Positions 25,971 through 35,334 of a stretch of 64,000 nucleotides of DNA are shown piece by piece. The stretch covers positions 28,419 to 92,418 of the forward strand of contig JAJRSJ010000077.1 in assembly GCA_024278855.1 (NCBI GenBank), written 5' to 3'. Under the pieces are notes generated by a model. That model saw only the letters and a program-made list of their open reading frames with translations. It was not told the origin of the DNA and made no database searches. The translations under genes were made by a program, and so were the position numbers. The DNA comes from Alphaproteobacteria bacterium. GTDB lineage: Bacteria > Pseudomonadota > Alphaproteobacteria > Caulobacterales > Maricaulaceae. Each line of letters begins with the position of its first letter. Within the stretch, counting starts at the first letter, position 1.

Positions 25971-27440
25971 CTATATTTGCATCAAAATATCAAGCATATC
26001 GCTGATCGTCTGGATGACCCTTGCATTTGCCGCATAGGCCTGCTCAATCAAGAGCAGGGACTGCATTTCGGCGTCCGTGTCAACGCCGCCTAAAGACAGC
26101 TCTGCATCGGCCAAAGCACTGGCGCGGGCCAGTGATGTCGTTGCGATTGCGTCTGCGTTGAGCCGGGCTTCGCCAATAAGAGAAGAAAACCCGGCAGCAA
26201 GCTCGCTAGAGGAGAAACTACCATTTAGACCGGAACTTGCCGGGGCGTTATTTGCATTGGTAAATGCATCCAACACCCTGTTTAAGATGTCCGCATTGCC
26301 AACCGGACCGATAGTTGTCGCCCCAAGCCCGTCGCGCAGGCGCGCCGCAGACCCGCCTTGGCTTGGGTCTATAGCGGCATTAAGACGTAACCGTCCCGCT
26401 AGCCCTGACAAATTATTTGGGTCTAACGCCAGGCCGTTATCCGTAAACAGGCCCGGTGCGCCGTCCGGATTGGTCGGGTCTATAGCATTATTGGAAAACC
26501 TGGACACAAGATCGCCAGCAAGACTATCTAGCTTGTCAAGGAATTCAGGCGCAATCGTGTCGCGGACGGCGAAAAACCCTGAAAGCGAGCCGGCGTTGAG
26601 CGCAAATGGCCCACCCGTACTCGGTGTTAGGTTTTGCTCACCCACAAACAGTCCGGACAATATGTTAGACGCGTCTCCAAACCGGCTTGCAGGCGGAATA
26701 ACGCCGGCAGGTGAAAACGCAAGCTCGAAGACATTACCTGCCAATAAAAAGGCACCTTGTGCGGTGGTAATGTCAATTTGCCCGAAATCCTTTTCGATAA
26801 TTTTAATGGGTATAATGCCGGAAATTGTGTCAAGGATCCGCCCGCGTTCATCTTCAAGGGCTGCAATTTCACCAGATTGCCCGCCCAGGCCGGCAATTTG
26901 TCCATTTATGCTTTGGATGCGCTCAAGTGCTGCATTTACACTGCGCACCGAACGCGCAATGGCATTATCCGCGCTCACCCGTTGGGTCTGGGCAAGGGAG
27001 GACTGTTCGTTAAATTGCATTGCCAAGCCGTTAAGGGCGTTGACGCCCGCATTTTGCAAAGCAGGAGATTCTGGCGTTACGCTGAGTTCGCGTAGGGCCG
27101 TTTCGGCGGTTTGATAAGCTGCAAACAGGCCGGTATTGTCGCCGGGCGCACCAAGCTCCCGGTTCAGTTCCGTATAACTGCTAGCAATGATATCCGCACG
27201 AGCGGAGGATGCACCGGCTTGTCTGCGTTCTCGTGTCAAACCCGTGTCTTGTGCCCGCTCAACCCCCAATACACGAGCGCCTTGACCTTGGCCGTTCAGG
27301 ATTATTTCGCCCACAAGCAAAGAACGGCGCACATAGCCGGGGGTAGACGCATTGGCAATATTACCAGCGGCAATATCAGCACGTTTCGATGTTGTGGCCA
27401 GGCCTGAATTTGCGGCAGCTAGGGCAGAAGTAAGGGTCAT
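25971..27440 (-). CDS. flgK: Flagellar hook-associated protein FlgK
   Basis: FlgK joins hook and filament. The 489-residue protein starts with the rod/hook family motif (AANSGLATTSKRADIAAGNIANASTPGYVRR), has the coiled segment NGLAMQFNEQSSLAQTQRVSADNAIARSVRS, and ends with the conserved SLLLIEQAYAANARVIQTISDMLDILMQI. The opposite strand has a 345-codon open frame across this gene, which is a composition shadow. It follows flgE by 44 bp and precedes flgL. Confidence 0.94.
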   Translation of the reverse strand: MTLTSALAAANSGLATTSKRADIAAGNIANASTPGYVRRSLLVGEIILNGQGQGARVLGVERAQDTGLTRERRQAGASSARADIIASSYTELNRELGAPGDNTGLFAAYQTAETALRELSVTPESPALQNAGVNALNGLAMQFNEQSSLAQTQRVSADNAIARSVRSVNAALERIQSINGQIAGLGGQSGEIAALEDERGRILDTISGIIPIKIIEKDFGQIDITTAQGAFLLAGNVFELAFSPAGVIPPASRFGDASNILSGLFVGEQNLTPSTGGPFALNAGSLSGFFAVRDTIAPEFLDKLDSLAGDLVSRFSNNAIDPTNPDGAPGLFTDNGLALDPNNLSGLAGRLRLNAAIDPSQGGSAARLRDGLGATTIGPVGNADILNRVLDAFTNANNAPASSGLNGSFSSSELAAGFSSLIGEARLNADAIATTSLARASALADAELSLGGVDTDAEMQSLLLIEQAYAANARVIQTISDMLDILMQI

Positions 27441-27484
27441 AATGGGTAACTACCTCGTCATTGCCAAAGGTGAAGAGCTAAGAA

Positions 27485-28789
27485 TTACCGTTTCAGATTT
27501 GTGGTTTCTTGAAGCATTTCATCTACGGTTTGCACAATTTTTGCATTGGAGGAATAGGCCCGTTGGGTTTCAATCAAATTGGTAAGCTCGGTTGCGATGT
27601 CCGTTGTTGATTCCATGAGGGAATAGCCAACAATATTACCAACCGGGCCAGAGCCTGCGTCCCAGAAATAAACATCTCCGGAGTGTTGTGAAATCGAATA
27701 GGCTTGATTGTTTAGCGCTTCCAACCCGTTTAAATTAGGTACATCTGCCACAGGGATTTGATAGAGGACACGGCGAAAACCCGTATCATACACGGCTTCC
27801 AAAAAACCTTGGGCGTCAATTTCAACCGACTGTAAATCACCAATAGGCGCACCGTCTTTACTGACATTGTAGGGGGAAAACGGCGCGGAGAGCTGAGTGA
27901 TGCCAGCATTATCGCCGATTTTTCCTATAAACGCATTTATTGGCCCCTTGACCACATTAAAGCTGACCTGACCTGTTGTTGCATCATAGCTCATTCCGGC
28001 ACCCGGGGTGAGGCTAGCTATGGAGCCGCCGTTGGTGCTACTGTCATTAAAGGCTAGGGTGAAATCTGCGATGGAAACATTAGCATCTCCCGCCCCGTCA
28101 AACACATTAACCGTCCAGCTATTTGTCGCACCGGCAGCATCAACTGTCGGTGTAAAGGTAAATGTCAAATTTTGGGCCCGGCCAAGATTGTCGTAATATT
28201 CCACAGGCAGGGTGAAAGGATCACCGCTTGCGCCCGGCAAAGTAGACTCCGCTGGTAAATTGACGCCCAAATTGATTAAATTGGTCGGTGAGGCTGAAAA
28301 CTGGCTGACACTTATATTTACAGGTACTAGTCCAACGCCGCTATCTCGGCTGACATTGTTGATGACGCCATTTGTGTCTGCGGCCCACCCCAAAAGATTG
28401 AGCCCGCTCAGCGTACTTAAAAACCCGTTTTCGTCCGCAGAAAATGAACCGGTGGACACAAATTGCAAGGCGCGCTGGGCGCCCGTTTCGTTGACCCCGA
28501 ACTGGTCGGTAACAGGAATAAGCCCGCGCCCGCCAATAGAAATATCTGTCGAGTTTCCTGTGGCAATCAGAGCACCTTGCCCGGCGATATCTCTGAATGT
28601 TGTTGCGCTCACGCCACCGGCGGCGTAAACACTGCGGCGTTGATTGATAACCATGGAAGAAAAGTCCACATCGGCCCTCTTGTAGCCATTGGTAGCAGAA
28701 TTTGCAATATTGTCAGAAATAGTGGCAAGGCGGGTAGCATTTACACTGAGCCCCATTACACTTGCGTTCAAAGCAGAAGAGATTGTCAT
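27485..28789 (-). CDS. flgE: Flagellar hook protein FlgE
   Basis: FlgE polymerises into the hook. The 434-residue protein starts with SALNASVMGLSVNATRLATISDNIANSATNGYKRADVDFSSMV, has the FlgE D2 region (PVEYYDNLGRAQNLTFTFTP) and ends with the rod-family C-terminus (MESTTDIATELTNLIETQRAYSSNAKIVQTVDEMLQETTNLKR). AGGATAA precedes the ATG. It heads the flgE-flgK-flgL-flgI operon. The upstream 115 bp are AT-rich with imperfect TTAA-containing matches to the CtrA consensus. Confidence 0.95.
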   Translation of the reverse strand: MTISSALNASVMGLSVNATRLATISDNIANSATNGYKRADVDFSSMVINQRRSVYAAGGVSATTFRDIAGQGALIATGNSTDISIGGRGLIPVTDQFGVNETGAQRALQFVSTGSFSADENGFLSTLSGLNLLGWAADTNGVINNVSRDSGVGLVPVNISVSQFSASPTNLINLGVNLPAESTLPGASGDPFTLPVEYYDNLGRAQNLTFTFTPTVDAAGATNSWTVNVFDGAGDANVSIADFTLAFNDSSTNGGSIASLTPGAGMSYDATTGQVSFNVVKGPINAFIGKIGDNAGITQLSAPFSPYNVSKDGAPIGDLQSVEIDAQGFLEAVYDTGFRRVLYQIPVADVPNLNGLEALNNQAYSISQHSGDVYFWDAGSGPVGNIVGYSLMESTTDIATELTNLIETQRAYSSNAKIVQTVDEMLQETTNLKR

Positions 28790-28904
28790 ACGTTTATCCT
28801 AAACTAGTTAATCTTTACAACTAGAAAGGGTAGTTATTTAAAGTTAACAAACCTATAACTCGTTTTGGCATCATTTTTTTTTGTACCATTGGCGCAATTT
28901 TACA

Positions 28905-29729
28905 TTACTTTAAAATGATAATTGATATTCTTCTGTTTTGCGCTGCCATGCCGTCAGCCACTACACGGTCTGTATCTGCCTTGCCGGAAACCTCGACAAT
29001 TTGTTCAGGCTTAAATTTGTTTTTTATCAACAAGCGCCGTGCCATATTGGCGCGGTCAGTAGATAATTCCCAATTTGAGTAATGCTCTGCGCCGTTCTCG
29101 CTGCCAACAAAGGCTCTTGAGTCTGTGTGGCCGACAATTTTTATATTGTTGCCGACATTTTTAAAAACCTTTGAAATGATAGCAATCAGTTCAAGCATCA
29201 GAGGTGAAGGTTTGGACTGGCCAATAGAAAACAAAGGCTCGCCATCGCTGTCAATTAGCTCGATCACCAATCCTTCCGGGCTCATTTTTACCTGTAAATG
29301 TTCAGATATATGGCGGTTTTCTTCGCCAAATGTATTTGCGAGCTGGGCTATATCGTCAAATTCCGCCTGGTCAGTTTTTTCGCCTTCATCCGGGACAGTG
29401 TCTTTGGGGAAAGAGCGCTCGGCCTGCGCACCAGTTCCGTTTTTGGCCAATGTATCTTCGGAAAATATACTATCACCGCTAAGAGCATCAGAGCCACCAC
29501 CGGAAACCGCCGCCAAGGGAATGGAGGGGTTGAAATAATCTGAAATTCCCTTGCGCTGTTCTTCCGTTGTCGCGTTTAACAACCACATCAGCAAGAAAAA
29601 TGCCATCATAGCCGTAACAAAATCCGCATAAGCAACTTTCCAAGCACCACCATGATGGCCTTCTGCTGCGTAAATCTTTTTTCTGCGGATGATAATGGGG
29701 CGTTGGCACTCCTGTTCCTCAGTCTTCAT
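28905..29729 (-). CDS. motB: Flagellar stator protein MotB
   Basis: MotB anchors the stator to peptidoglycan and conducts protons with MotA. The 274-residue protein has the plug/channel segment HHGGAWKVAYADFVTAMMAFFLLMWLLN with the essential Asp in YADF, a Ser/Gly linker, and a C-terminal OmpA/peptidoglycan-binding domain (IKIVGHTDSRAFVGSENGAEHYSNWELSTDRANMARRLL). ATG at 29729 has AGGTGG upstream and is preferred to GTG 29738. Unlike many bacteria, motB is separated from motA by the fliM-like gene and faces the other way. Confidence 0.94.
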   Translation of the reverse strand: MKTEEQECQRPIIIRRKKIYAAEGHHGGAWKVAYADFVTAMMAFFLLMWLLNATTEEQRKGISDYFNPSIPLAAVSGGGSDALSGDSIFSEDTLAKNGTGAQAERSFPKDTVPDEGEKTDQAEFDDIAQLANTFGEENRHISEHLQVKMSPEGLVIELIDSDGEPLFSIGQSKPSPLMLELIAIISKVFKNVGNNIKIVGHTDSRAFVGSENGAEHYSNWELSTDRANMARRLLIKNKFKPEQIVEVSGKADTDRVVADGMAAQNRRISIIILK

Positions 29730-29762
29730 TTTTTCCACCTAAGCCATTTTGTTTATCTTTAC

Positions 29763-29777
29763 TTAAGGTTGAGTAAT
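29763..29777. promoter_or_regulatory. Weak CtrA-type box between motB and fliM-like gene
   Basis: TTAA-N7-TAAT at 29763-29777 resembles the CtrA consensus with mismatches in one half; read on the minus strand its spacer (CTCAACC) closely matches that of the perfect box upstream of flgJ (CTCAACA). Confidence 0.35.
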
Positions 29778-29853
29778 TATGGCAAAATGCTAAACATCTA
29801 CATAAATTATATGGTTTACAAACCGTTATTTCATTTATGATGAGGACGTATAT

Positions 29854-30894
29854 ATGAACATAATGACAAAGAAATTGCAGGCGGGGCGTGGACTTCCAGT
29901 CTCCTATATTGGCTTGGCTTTGCAATTCACGGGTGTATATGAGCGGTTTATCTCGTATTTGGAAGATGATTTAAGCTTGGAACTTGTCCAAAAGCCGGCA
30001 AGCCAAGTACAAATTGACATAAGCTCTACCTCTTTTGACGAGATGGAAACGGCCATTTCCGGTTTGGTTTTTGCTGCAGGCTCTACAGGGCATGCCGCTG
30101 ATAATGACACTGGTAAGATCCCTGGTAAGGTCACAGGGAACAACAAAGGCCAAGAAGATGAGTGCCAAATGTTGGTTGAAATATCAGGCCCGATGGCAAA
30201 GTGCATAATAAAGACAAAGCTTGGCGACACCTATGAAGGCCAGTCTGTATTTAGCTTGTTTGACAGCTTACTTATACAGCCTCTGGCAGAAATTGTGTTA
30301 GGTGGATTGAGAGTTTTAAGTGATGGCGTCATTGAGGCTGACATTATATCCCGCGCGGTTAATATGGCGAGTTTGCAGGATATTAAGCTTTCGCGGCGAG
30401 ACCAGTGGGTGAAATTACACTTTCCTATCTGGTTGCAAGACAATAAAAACCCGAAAAAAACAATTAAGAAGGGCAAGGCGGACAATAAAACAGACGCCGC
30501 GTTATATCTGTCACTATATGTAGCCCGACCTATAGCAGAAAGACTTATAGCTATGGTACCCAAAAACGAGATCCAGCCCGGTGTTGATCTGACCGACCCT
30601 TGGTCTTGCCATATGCACGACATTGTGCTCGGGGCCAAACGCTCCCTTGAGATTGTCATTGAAGACCTTACATTATCGGTGGCGTCTTGTACGCGGCTTG
30701 AATCTGGTCAAGTCATCGCCTTGCCGGGGGCCTCCCATGAACGGCTCAAGATCAAAACAAGAGCGCCGGGCGGGCAAATTGTTCTGGCGGCTGCAACGCT
30801 TGGTGTCTTTAAGGCTAATAAGGCCGTGAAGTTAAATGAAGATATCAATCCTGCATTTATCAGTGATTTGGGAAATATTGCACATAATAAATAA
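29854..30894 (+). CDS. fliM: Divergent FliM-like flagellar motor switch protein
   Basis: A 346-residue protein most likely acting as FliM, the middle ring of the C ring. The C-terminal 90 residues read as a SpoA domain (RSLEIVIEDLTLSVASCTRLESGQVIALPGA, then an LGVFKANKAVKL end) as in FliM and FliN. The N-terminal part is unlike typical FliM: the CheY-binding EIDALL peptide is absent, and a low-complexity insert (TGKIPGKVTGN, 12-bp duplication) is present near residue 90. GAGGA precedes ATG 29854. Position next to motA, and the lack of any other FliM in the cluster, support the call; similarity is low, so it remains probable rather than certain. Confidence 0.65.
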   Translation: MNIMTKKLQAGRGLPVSYIGLALQFTGVYERFISYLEDDLSLELVQKPASQVQIDISSTSFDEMETAISGLVFAAGSTGHAADNDTGKIPGKVTGNNKGQEDECQMLVEISGPMAKCIIKTKLGDTYEGQSVFSLFDSLLIQPLAEIVLGGLRVLSDGVIEADIISRAVNMASLQDIKLSRRDQWVKLHFPIWLQDNKNPKKTIKKGKADNKTDAALYLSLYVARPIAERLIAMVPKNEIQPGVDLTDPWSCHMHDIVLGAKRSLEIVIEDLTLSVASCTRLESGQVIALPGASHERLKIKTRAPGGQIVLAAATLGVFKANKAVKLNEDINPAFISDLGNIAHNK

Positions 30895-30953
30895 GCTATA
30901 CATAAAACCTGCAATGAGCAGGAAGGGGCTATGTGTTAATACTTTGGCAACCA

Positions 30954-30972
30954 ACACACGTTATGAGTGTGT
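30954..30972 (+). promoter_or_regulatory. Hairpin directly before the motA start codon
   Basis: ACACAC (30954-30959) and GTGTGT (30967-30972) form a 6-bp inverted repeat with a 7-nt loop ending one base before the ATG at 30973. In RNA it would cover the ribosome-binding region, and no good Shine-Dalgarno is visible, so it may restrain motA translation. Confidence 0.35.
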
Positions 30973-31839
30973 ATGAACACAATTCTCGGTATCGTCGTAA
31001 CCATTTTCATGGTTTTTGGAGGCTTTTTGCTCGCAGGCGGCAATATGGAGGTTATTGCCTATTCGGCGCCCTATGAAATGATGATTATTGGCGGAGCTGC
31101 CATTGGTGCATTTTTGGTCGGTAATGATATGGCAGGCGTAAAGCACACGCTTGGCGACATTGGTGCGGTGTTTAAAGGGGCGAAGTGGAAAAAATCAGAT
31201 TACAATGATCTCTTATGCCTCATGCATGAGCTGGTACGGGTTTTACGCGAAAGCCCCGTGGAAATCGAAACCCATATTGAAAACCCGGAAGAGTCTGATT
31301 TGTTTCAGAAATACCCAAAAATTCTAAAGGACAAAGGCGTAGTCGAGTTGATTTGTGACACCATTCGCTCCATGATTATGAACTTTGATGATGTCTACCA
31401 GGTTGAAGAATTGCTGGATAAGCAGCTCGATTCTATCAAAGCAGAAAAACTACATGGCGCCCACGCCTTACAGACTATGGCAGACGCGCTGCCTGCCCTT
31501 GGTATTGTCGCCGCCGTGCTTGGTATTATTAAAACCATGGCCTCTATTGACAAGCCGCCGGAAGTGTTGGGTCACATGATTGGTAGTGCTTTGGTGGGAA
31601 CATTTCTAGGCGTGTTTCTCGCCTATGCGCTAGTCGGGCCATTTGCGACGAAAATTAAAGCCTTGCGCGAACAAGAGCATTATTTCTACACTCTGGTGCG
31701 TGAAGTGATCGTCTCCAGCCTGCATAAGAATCCGACACATATTTGTGTTGAAGTTGCCCGCAGAAGCGCGCCAAAAGATCAACGGCCAAGCTTTAATGAT
31801 ATCGAGGAAGCCCTGAAGGCGCTTAAAAAGGCCGCGTGA
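30973..31839 (+). CDS. motA: Flagellar stator protein MotA
   Basis: MotA forms the stator channel with MotB and pushes on FliG. The 288-residue protein has four membrane segments: TILGIVVTIFMVFGGFLLAGG, MMIIGGAAIGAFLVGNDM, then a cytoplasmic loop with conserved charged residues, and MADALPALGIVAAVLGIIKTMASIDKPPEVLGHMIGSALVGTFLGVFLAYALVGPFA. ATG at 30973 is chosen over GTG 30967. The downstream unknown gene starts in the TGATG overlap, so motA leads a long operon that goes on to flgF-flgG-flgA-flgH. Confidence 0.95.
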   Translation: MNTILGIVVTIFMVFGGFLLAGGNMEVIAYSAPYEMMIIGGAAIGAFLVGNDMAGVKHTLGDIGAVFKGAKWKKSDYNDLLCLMHELVRVLRESPVEIETHIENPEESDLFQKYPKILKDKGVVELICDTIRSMIMNFDDVYQVEELLDKQLDSIKAEKLHGAHALQTMADALPALGIVAAVLGIIKTMASIDKPPEVLGHMIGSALVGTFLGVFLAYALVGPFATKIKALREQEHYFYTLVREVIVSSLHKNPTHICVEVARRSAPKDQRPSFNDIEEALKALKKAA

Positions 31840-33743
31840 TGCCCCTAAGGATAACCAGACCGCTCTTAAGTATTGCCGCAGGGTTTGGTTTGGCCATTAC
31901 GCCAATATTAGCATCCGCCAATGATGTCGGGACTAAGCCAACGGCTTATAAAGACAGCTTGCAACAGACCGAAGCCCGGTTAAATGCATTGATCAAAGCA
32001 GCGGCCCGCCAAGAATTAGTAAATTTGAATACACCAAAAAAGCCGGCGCAGGCGCTTATCCAAAAACCCGTACAAGTTATCGCCCCGCCCAAAACCTGCA
32101 AACTGGAAGATATGTTGTTGTTTCCGGATAAATCCAAAATTGGCGATTATAGTAAATTACAGATATTAAAAGCGGGCCTGTTTATGAGCCCAGATACAAG
32201 GGTTGAAGATCCAATAAACCCAGAGCGCATAGGTCTCGACCAAATAGCCCCAGAGCGTATTGATGTTGGCAAAGCGAAGACCTTGACCTCGGCCTATCTC
32301 GGCCTCGGTTTTGGCCAAGAAGCCCTGAACATAGCTGATTTACTCAAACAACAAGATAAACTAACGGCCGGAATAATGGCCAGAGCTCTAATAGGCACGG
32401 CCAGTAAAGATGATGTTGTCGCCATGCAGGCCAAAGTCAAATGTAACCCGCAAGCGCAAATTTGGCTGTACTTAATTACAGAAAAATATACCGCCCTGAG
32501 CGACACTCAAATCCAAGAATATATAGTGCAGACAAACCAAATCCCGGATGCTTTGCGCAAAAAACTAGTGCAAACATTGGGCATAAAGGCTGCGCAAAAT
32601 GGTGATCTGAAAACGGCAAATGCACTTTACCAAGCTTTGGTAAATGAGGATGGTGACCTTGAGGCAGAAAACCGGGTCACACGCAGCGTTGATTTACAAT
32701 TCTTTGCAGCCTTACTTGCTATCAATAGTGAGGATGCCAAAATAAAATCCGGCGGTATAAAAAAAATAAAAATTTTCGCCAAGTCTGAAGGCTATTATCA
32801 GGCCTTTGCCTTACAGGCTTTAGCATTGCATTCACCCTTAAGGAAGACTGTAGAAGAGACTTATTATCCAGGTTATATTCAGGATCTGGATGCGAGTGCG
32901 CAGATATATTCGGCGCACGCCATTGGCAAGCAAGCGCAGGCGCAACAGATAGATATTCTGGCCCAAAACCAGAATTACCTAGCTGCCATAGGTCTTGCCA
33001 AAACAAGTGTTGCGCCAGACAGTACATACTTTGTAGAGACAAAAAATACCATTAGCGCCCATGTGACATCCGATCTGTTGGGCGCTGATGAGCGCAGCCA
33101 AATTTCGGCGCTCGAAATAATACTCAGTGAGGGCAGGTTGTTTGCCACTCTTGAAAACTTGGTTTCATTGCAGCAGGCGGGTATACATGCCAGTGCTAAA
33201 TTGGGTTTACCAGAACTGGCAAAGGAAATAATGCCGCAAGGCCAATGGAAAAGCCTGGATGCCCAAACCTTGGAACTTTTGGCCGCCAGTTTTGAAACCA
33301 ACCACGCAGGCCAGGACATTACTGCACTTTTCCCCAAAACAGTATTTGCGCAACCCAAATTTAAAGCTAAACAAATTAAAAAGGCTTTTAGGACAAAAAA
33401 TCCGGCAAAAGCCCGTGCGGTTCTAAGAACATCGCCTAACAATGAAGCTCTGCAAAATGCGTATATAAATTATGCTTGGCAAAACGGATATTGGTCTTTG
33501 GCGGCAAATGGCTATAGGGATATAAGCCGAGAGCAGCCCGCCACAAAAAACCAGCTAGCCCCAGTGAAGCCCCGGCTCGCAGCGACACTTAGCATGGTAT
33601 CGCCTTTATTGCTGAGGTCAGGCAGGCCTTACGAAATTCAAGACCTAGCGGCTTTGCAATCGCATTTAAACACTGAGATCGGTCTGTTTAAATCATACCT
33701 CAAGTTGGACGATTTTGGAAATATAGGAGCTGAGAATGGATAA
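31839..33743 (+). CDS. Unrecognised secreted protein between motA and flgF
   Basis: A 634-residue protein I do not recognise. It has a Sec-type signal peptide (LLSIAAGFGLAITPILASA) and is therefore probably periplasmic. The rest is mostly helical with repeated Ala/Leu-rich pieces (QTLGIKAAQNGDLKTANALYQALVNEDG, ALQNAYINYAWQNGYWSLAANGYRD) that look like tetratricopeptide-type solenoid turns. No enzyme motif, no membrane helix after the signal, and only two Cys in the mature part (TCKLEDML, KVKCNPQ). TGATG overlap with motA and overlap with flgF place it firmly in the stator/rod operon. It could be a counterpart of the periplasmic MotC protein of rhizobia, which also sits with stator genes, but this is only an analogy of place and size class. 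Confidence 0.8.
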   Translation: MPLRITRPLLSIAAGFGLAITPILASANDVGTKPTAYKDSLQQTEARLNALIKAAARQELVNLNTPKKPAQALIQKPVQVIAPPKTCKLEDMLLFPDKSKIGDYSKLQILKAGLFMSPDTRVEDPINPERIGLDQIAPERIDVGKAKTLTSAYLGLGFGQEALNIADLLKQQDKLTAGIMARALIGTASKDDVVAMQAKVKCNPQAQIWLYLITEKYTALSDTQIQEYIVQTNQIPDALRKKLVQTLGIKAAQNGDLKTANALYQALVNEDGDLEAENRVTRSVDLQFFAALLAINSEDAKIKSGGIKKIKIFAKSEGYYQAFALQALALHSPLRKTVEETYYPGYIQDLDASAQIYSAHAIGKQAQAQQIDILAQNQNYLAAIGLAKTSVAPDSTYFVETKNTISAHVTSDLLGADERSQISALEIILSEGRLFATLENLVSLQQAGIHASAKLGLPELAKEIMPQGQWKSLDAQTLELLAASFETNHAGQDITALFPKTVFAQPKFKAKQIKKAFRTKNPAKARAVLRTSPNNEALQNAYINYAWQNGYWSLAANGYRDISREQPATKNQLAPVKPRLAATLSMVSPLLLRSGRPYEIQDLAALQSHLNTEIGLFKSYLKLDDFGNIGAENG

Positions 33744-34491
33744 TTCTTCCTATATCAACCTGAATAGACAATCCGGCTTGCTGAGAGAAATGAGCGTCAT
33801 TGCCAACAATATCGCCAACATCAGCACAACGGGATATCGCCGTGAAGGCGTCATTTTTAGCGAATATGTCAGACAAATCGGCGCACAACCTGCCGGTGGT
33901 GAAATCGCGGCTAGTCTTGAACAGAACGTATCTATGGGTGGTGCCGGTGCGCATTTCGTTGATTTCACCAATGGTTCATTGACGAAAACTGGCGGAAATT
34001 ATGATTTTGCCATTGATGGGGACGGATTTTTTCTCATTGATACGCCAGACGGCGAACGCTTGGCGAGAGCTGGCCGGTTTATGACAAACGGTGATGGTAT
34101 GTTGATCACCAGTGACGGCAATAATGTTTTGGACGAGGCCGGTGCGCCTATACAAATTCCGCCAGACGTCGGCCTCTTTGCCGTTGCGGGCGACGGAAGT
34201 ATGAGCGCTGACGGTAATCCGCTCGGGAAAATTGGTGTTGTTATGGCACCGCCAGAAGCTTTGCTGCGGTCAGGCGGTAATTTGTGGCAAGTGCGCGACG
34301 GGCAAGGCTTTGAACCAATCGAAACCCCAAGAATTTTACAAGGTTTTTTGGAAGGCTCCAACGTTGAGCCAATCCTAGAAATCGCCAGGATGATCGAAGT
34401 GCAACGTGCCTATGAGGCCGGGCAACAACTGTTGGATATTGATAATGACAGGATCAGCAAAATTATAAGGACAATTAGCCAGTCGCCATAA
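33736..34491 (+). CDS. flgF: Flagellar proximal rod protein FlgF
   Basis: FlgF is a rod subunit. The 251-residue protein shows the rod motif (QSGLLREMSVIANNIANISTTGYRREGVIFSEYV), FTNGSLTKTGGNYDFAIDGDGFFLIDTPDGERLARAGRF, and the C-terminal EGSNVEPILEIARMIEVQRAYEAGQQLLDIDNDRISK. Its ATG lies inside the last codons of the preceding unknown gene (8-nt overlap). It is followed by flgG after 57 bp. Confidence 0.95.
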   Translation: MDNSSYINLNRQSGLLREMSVIANNIANISTTGYRREGVIFSEYVRQIGAQPAGGEIAASLEQNVSMGGAGAHFVDFTNGSLTKTGGNYDFAIDGDGFFLIDTPDGERLARAGRFMTNGDGMLITSDGNNVLDEAGAPIQIPPDVGLFAVAGDGSMSADGNPLGKIGVVMAPPEALLRSGGNLWQVRDGQGFEPIETPRILQGFLEGSNVEPILEIARMIEVQRAYEAGQQLLDIDNDRISKIIRTISQSP

Positions 34492-34548
34492 CTGGATATT
34501 TCAAAATGGCCGTGAAAATTGCAAGAGCAAGATAAAGGAGGACTTAAA

Positions 34549-35334
34549 ATGATTTCATTAAAAATAGCCGCGACAGGCATGGCGGCACAACAAACCCGTG
34601 TCAATGTCATCGCCAATAATATTGCCAATATGAGCACAACGGCCTATGCGCCAAGAGTGGCAGAATTCGCCGATCTGGTTTATCAACAACGGCTCTCGCC
34701 TGGCGCTTTGTCGTCGCAAACTGGCGAAATTGTCCCCGCTGGCATCCAAATAGGTATGGGGGTGAGACCTTCAACAGTTTCCTTGCAAATCTCCCAAGGT
34801 GCGCTTAGTCCCACCGGCGGTGATCTGGATTTGGGCATTGAGGGGCGGGGATATTTTGAAATTAGCCTGCCAAGTGGTGACAGTGCCTATACGCGAGACG
34901 GCAAGTTCAACCGTTCTAGCGAAGGCCTGATGGTGACCTTGGACGGGTTTGCATTGGCCGATAATATCACAATCCCAAATGATGCACGCCGTATTGAAAT
35001 AAGCCGCGACGGTGAAGTGTCGGCATTTTTTGATAACGCCACTGCCGGGCAACAAATTGGTATTATTACGCTGACAACATTTGCCAACGAAAAAGGGCTT
35101 GAAGCTCTGGGCGGCAATTTGTTTCGTCAAACCGATGCGTCTGGTACGCCAATTTCCGGCGTGGCCGGGAGCGAAGGTATCGGGTTTATGCGCCAACGTT
35201 ATCTCGAAGATTCCAGCGTCGATGTTGTTAAGGAAATATCCGAATTGATCGAAGCCCAGCGCGGGTATGAACTAAATTCAAAAATCATAACGGCGGCGGA
35301 CGAGATGTATTCAACAACCACAAGGATGAGATAA
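34549..35334 (+). CDS. flgG: Flagellar distal rod protein FlgG
   Basis: FlgG forms the distal rod. The 261-residue protein starts MISLKIAATGMAAQQTRVNVIANNIANMSTTAYAP, has LSPTGGDLDLGIEGRGYFEISLPSGDSAYTRDGKF and ends MRQRYLEDSSVDVVKEISELIEAQRGYELNSKIITAADEM, all standard. AAAGGAGG 7 nt before ATG 34549 is one of the strongest ribosome sites in the window and fixes the start. flgA begins directly after its stop. Confidence 0.96.
   Translation: MISLKIAATGMAAQQTRVNVIANNIANMSTTAYAPRVAEFADLVYQQRLSPGALSSQTGEIVPAGIQIGMGVRPSTVSLQISQGALSPTGGDLDLGIEGRGYFEISLPSGDSAYTRDGKFNRSSEGLMVTLDGFALADNITIPNDARRIEISRDGEVSAFFDNATAGQQIGIITLTTFANEKGLEALGGNLFRQTDASGTPISGVAGSEGIGFMRQRYLEDSSVDVVKEISELIEAQRGYELNSKIITAADEMYSTTTRMR

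Noticed and set aside
26077..27114. 345-codon open frame on the plus strand across flgK
   Set aside because: It mirrors flgK codon by codon, has no recognised domain and no ribosome site; flgK on the minus strand is clearly the real gene.
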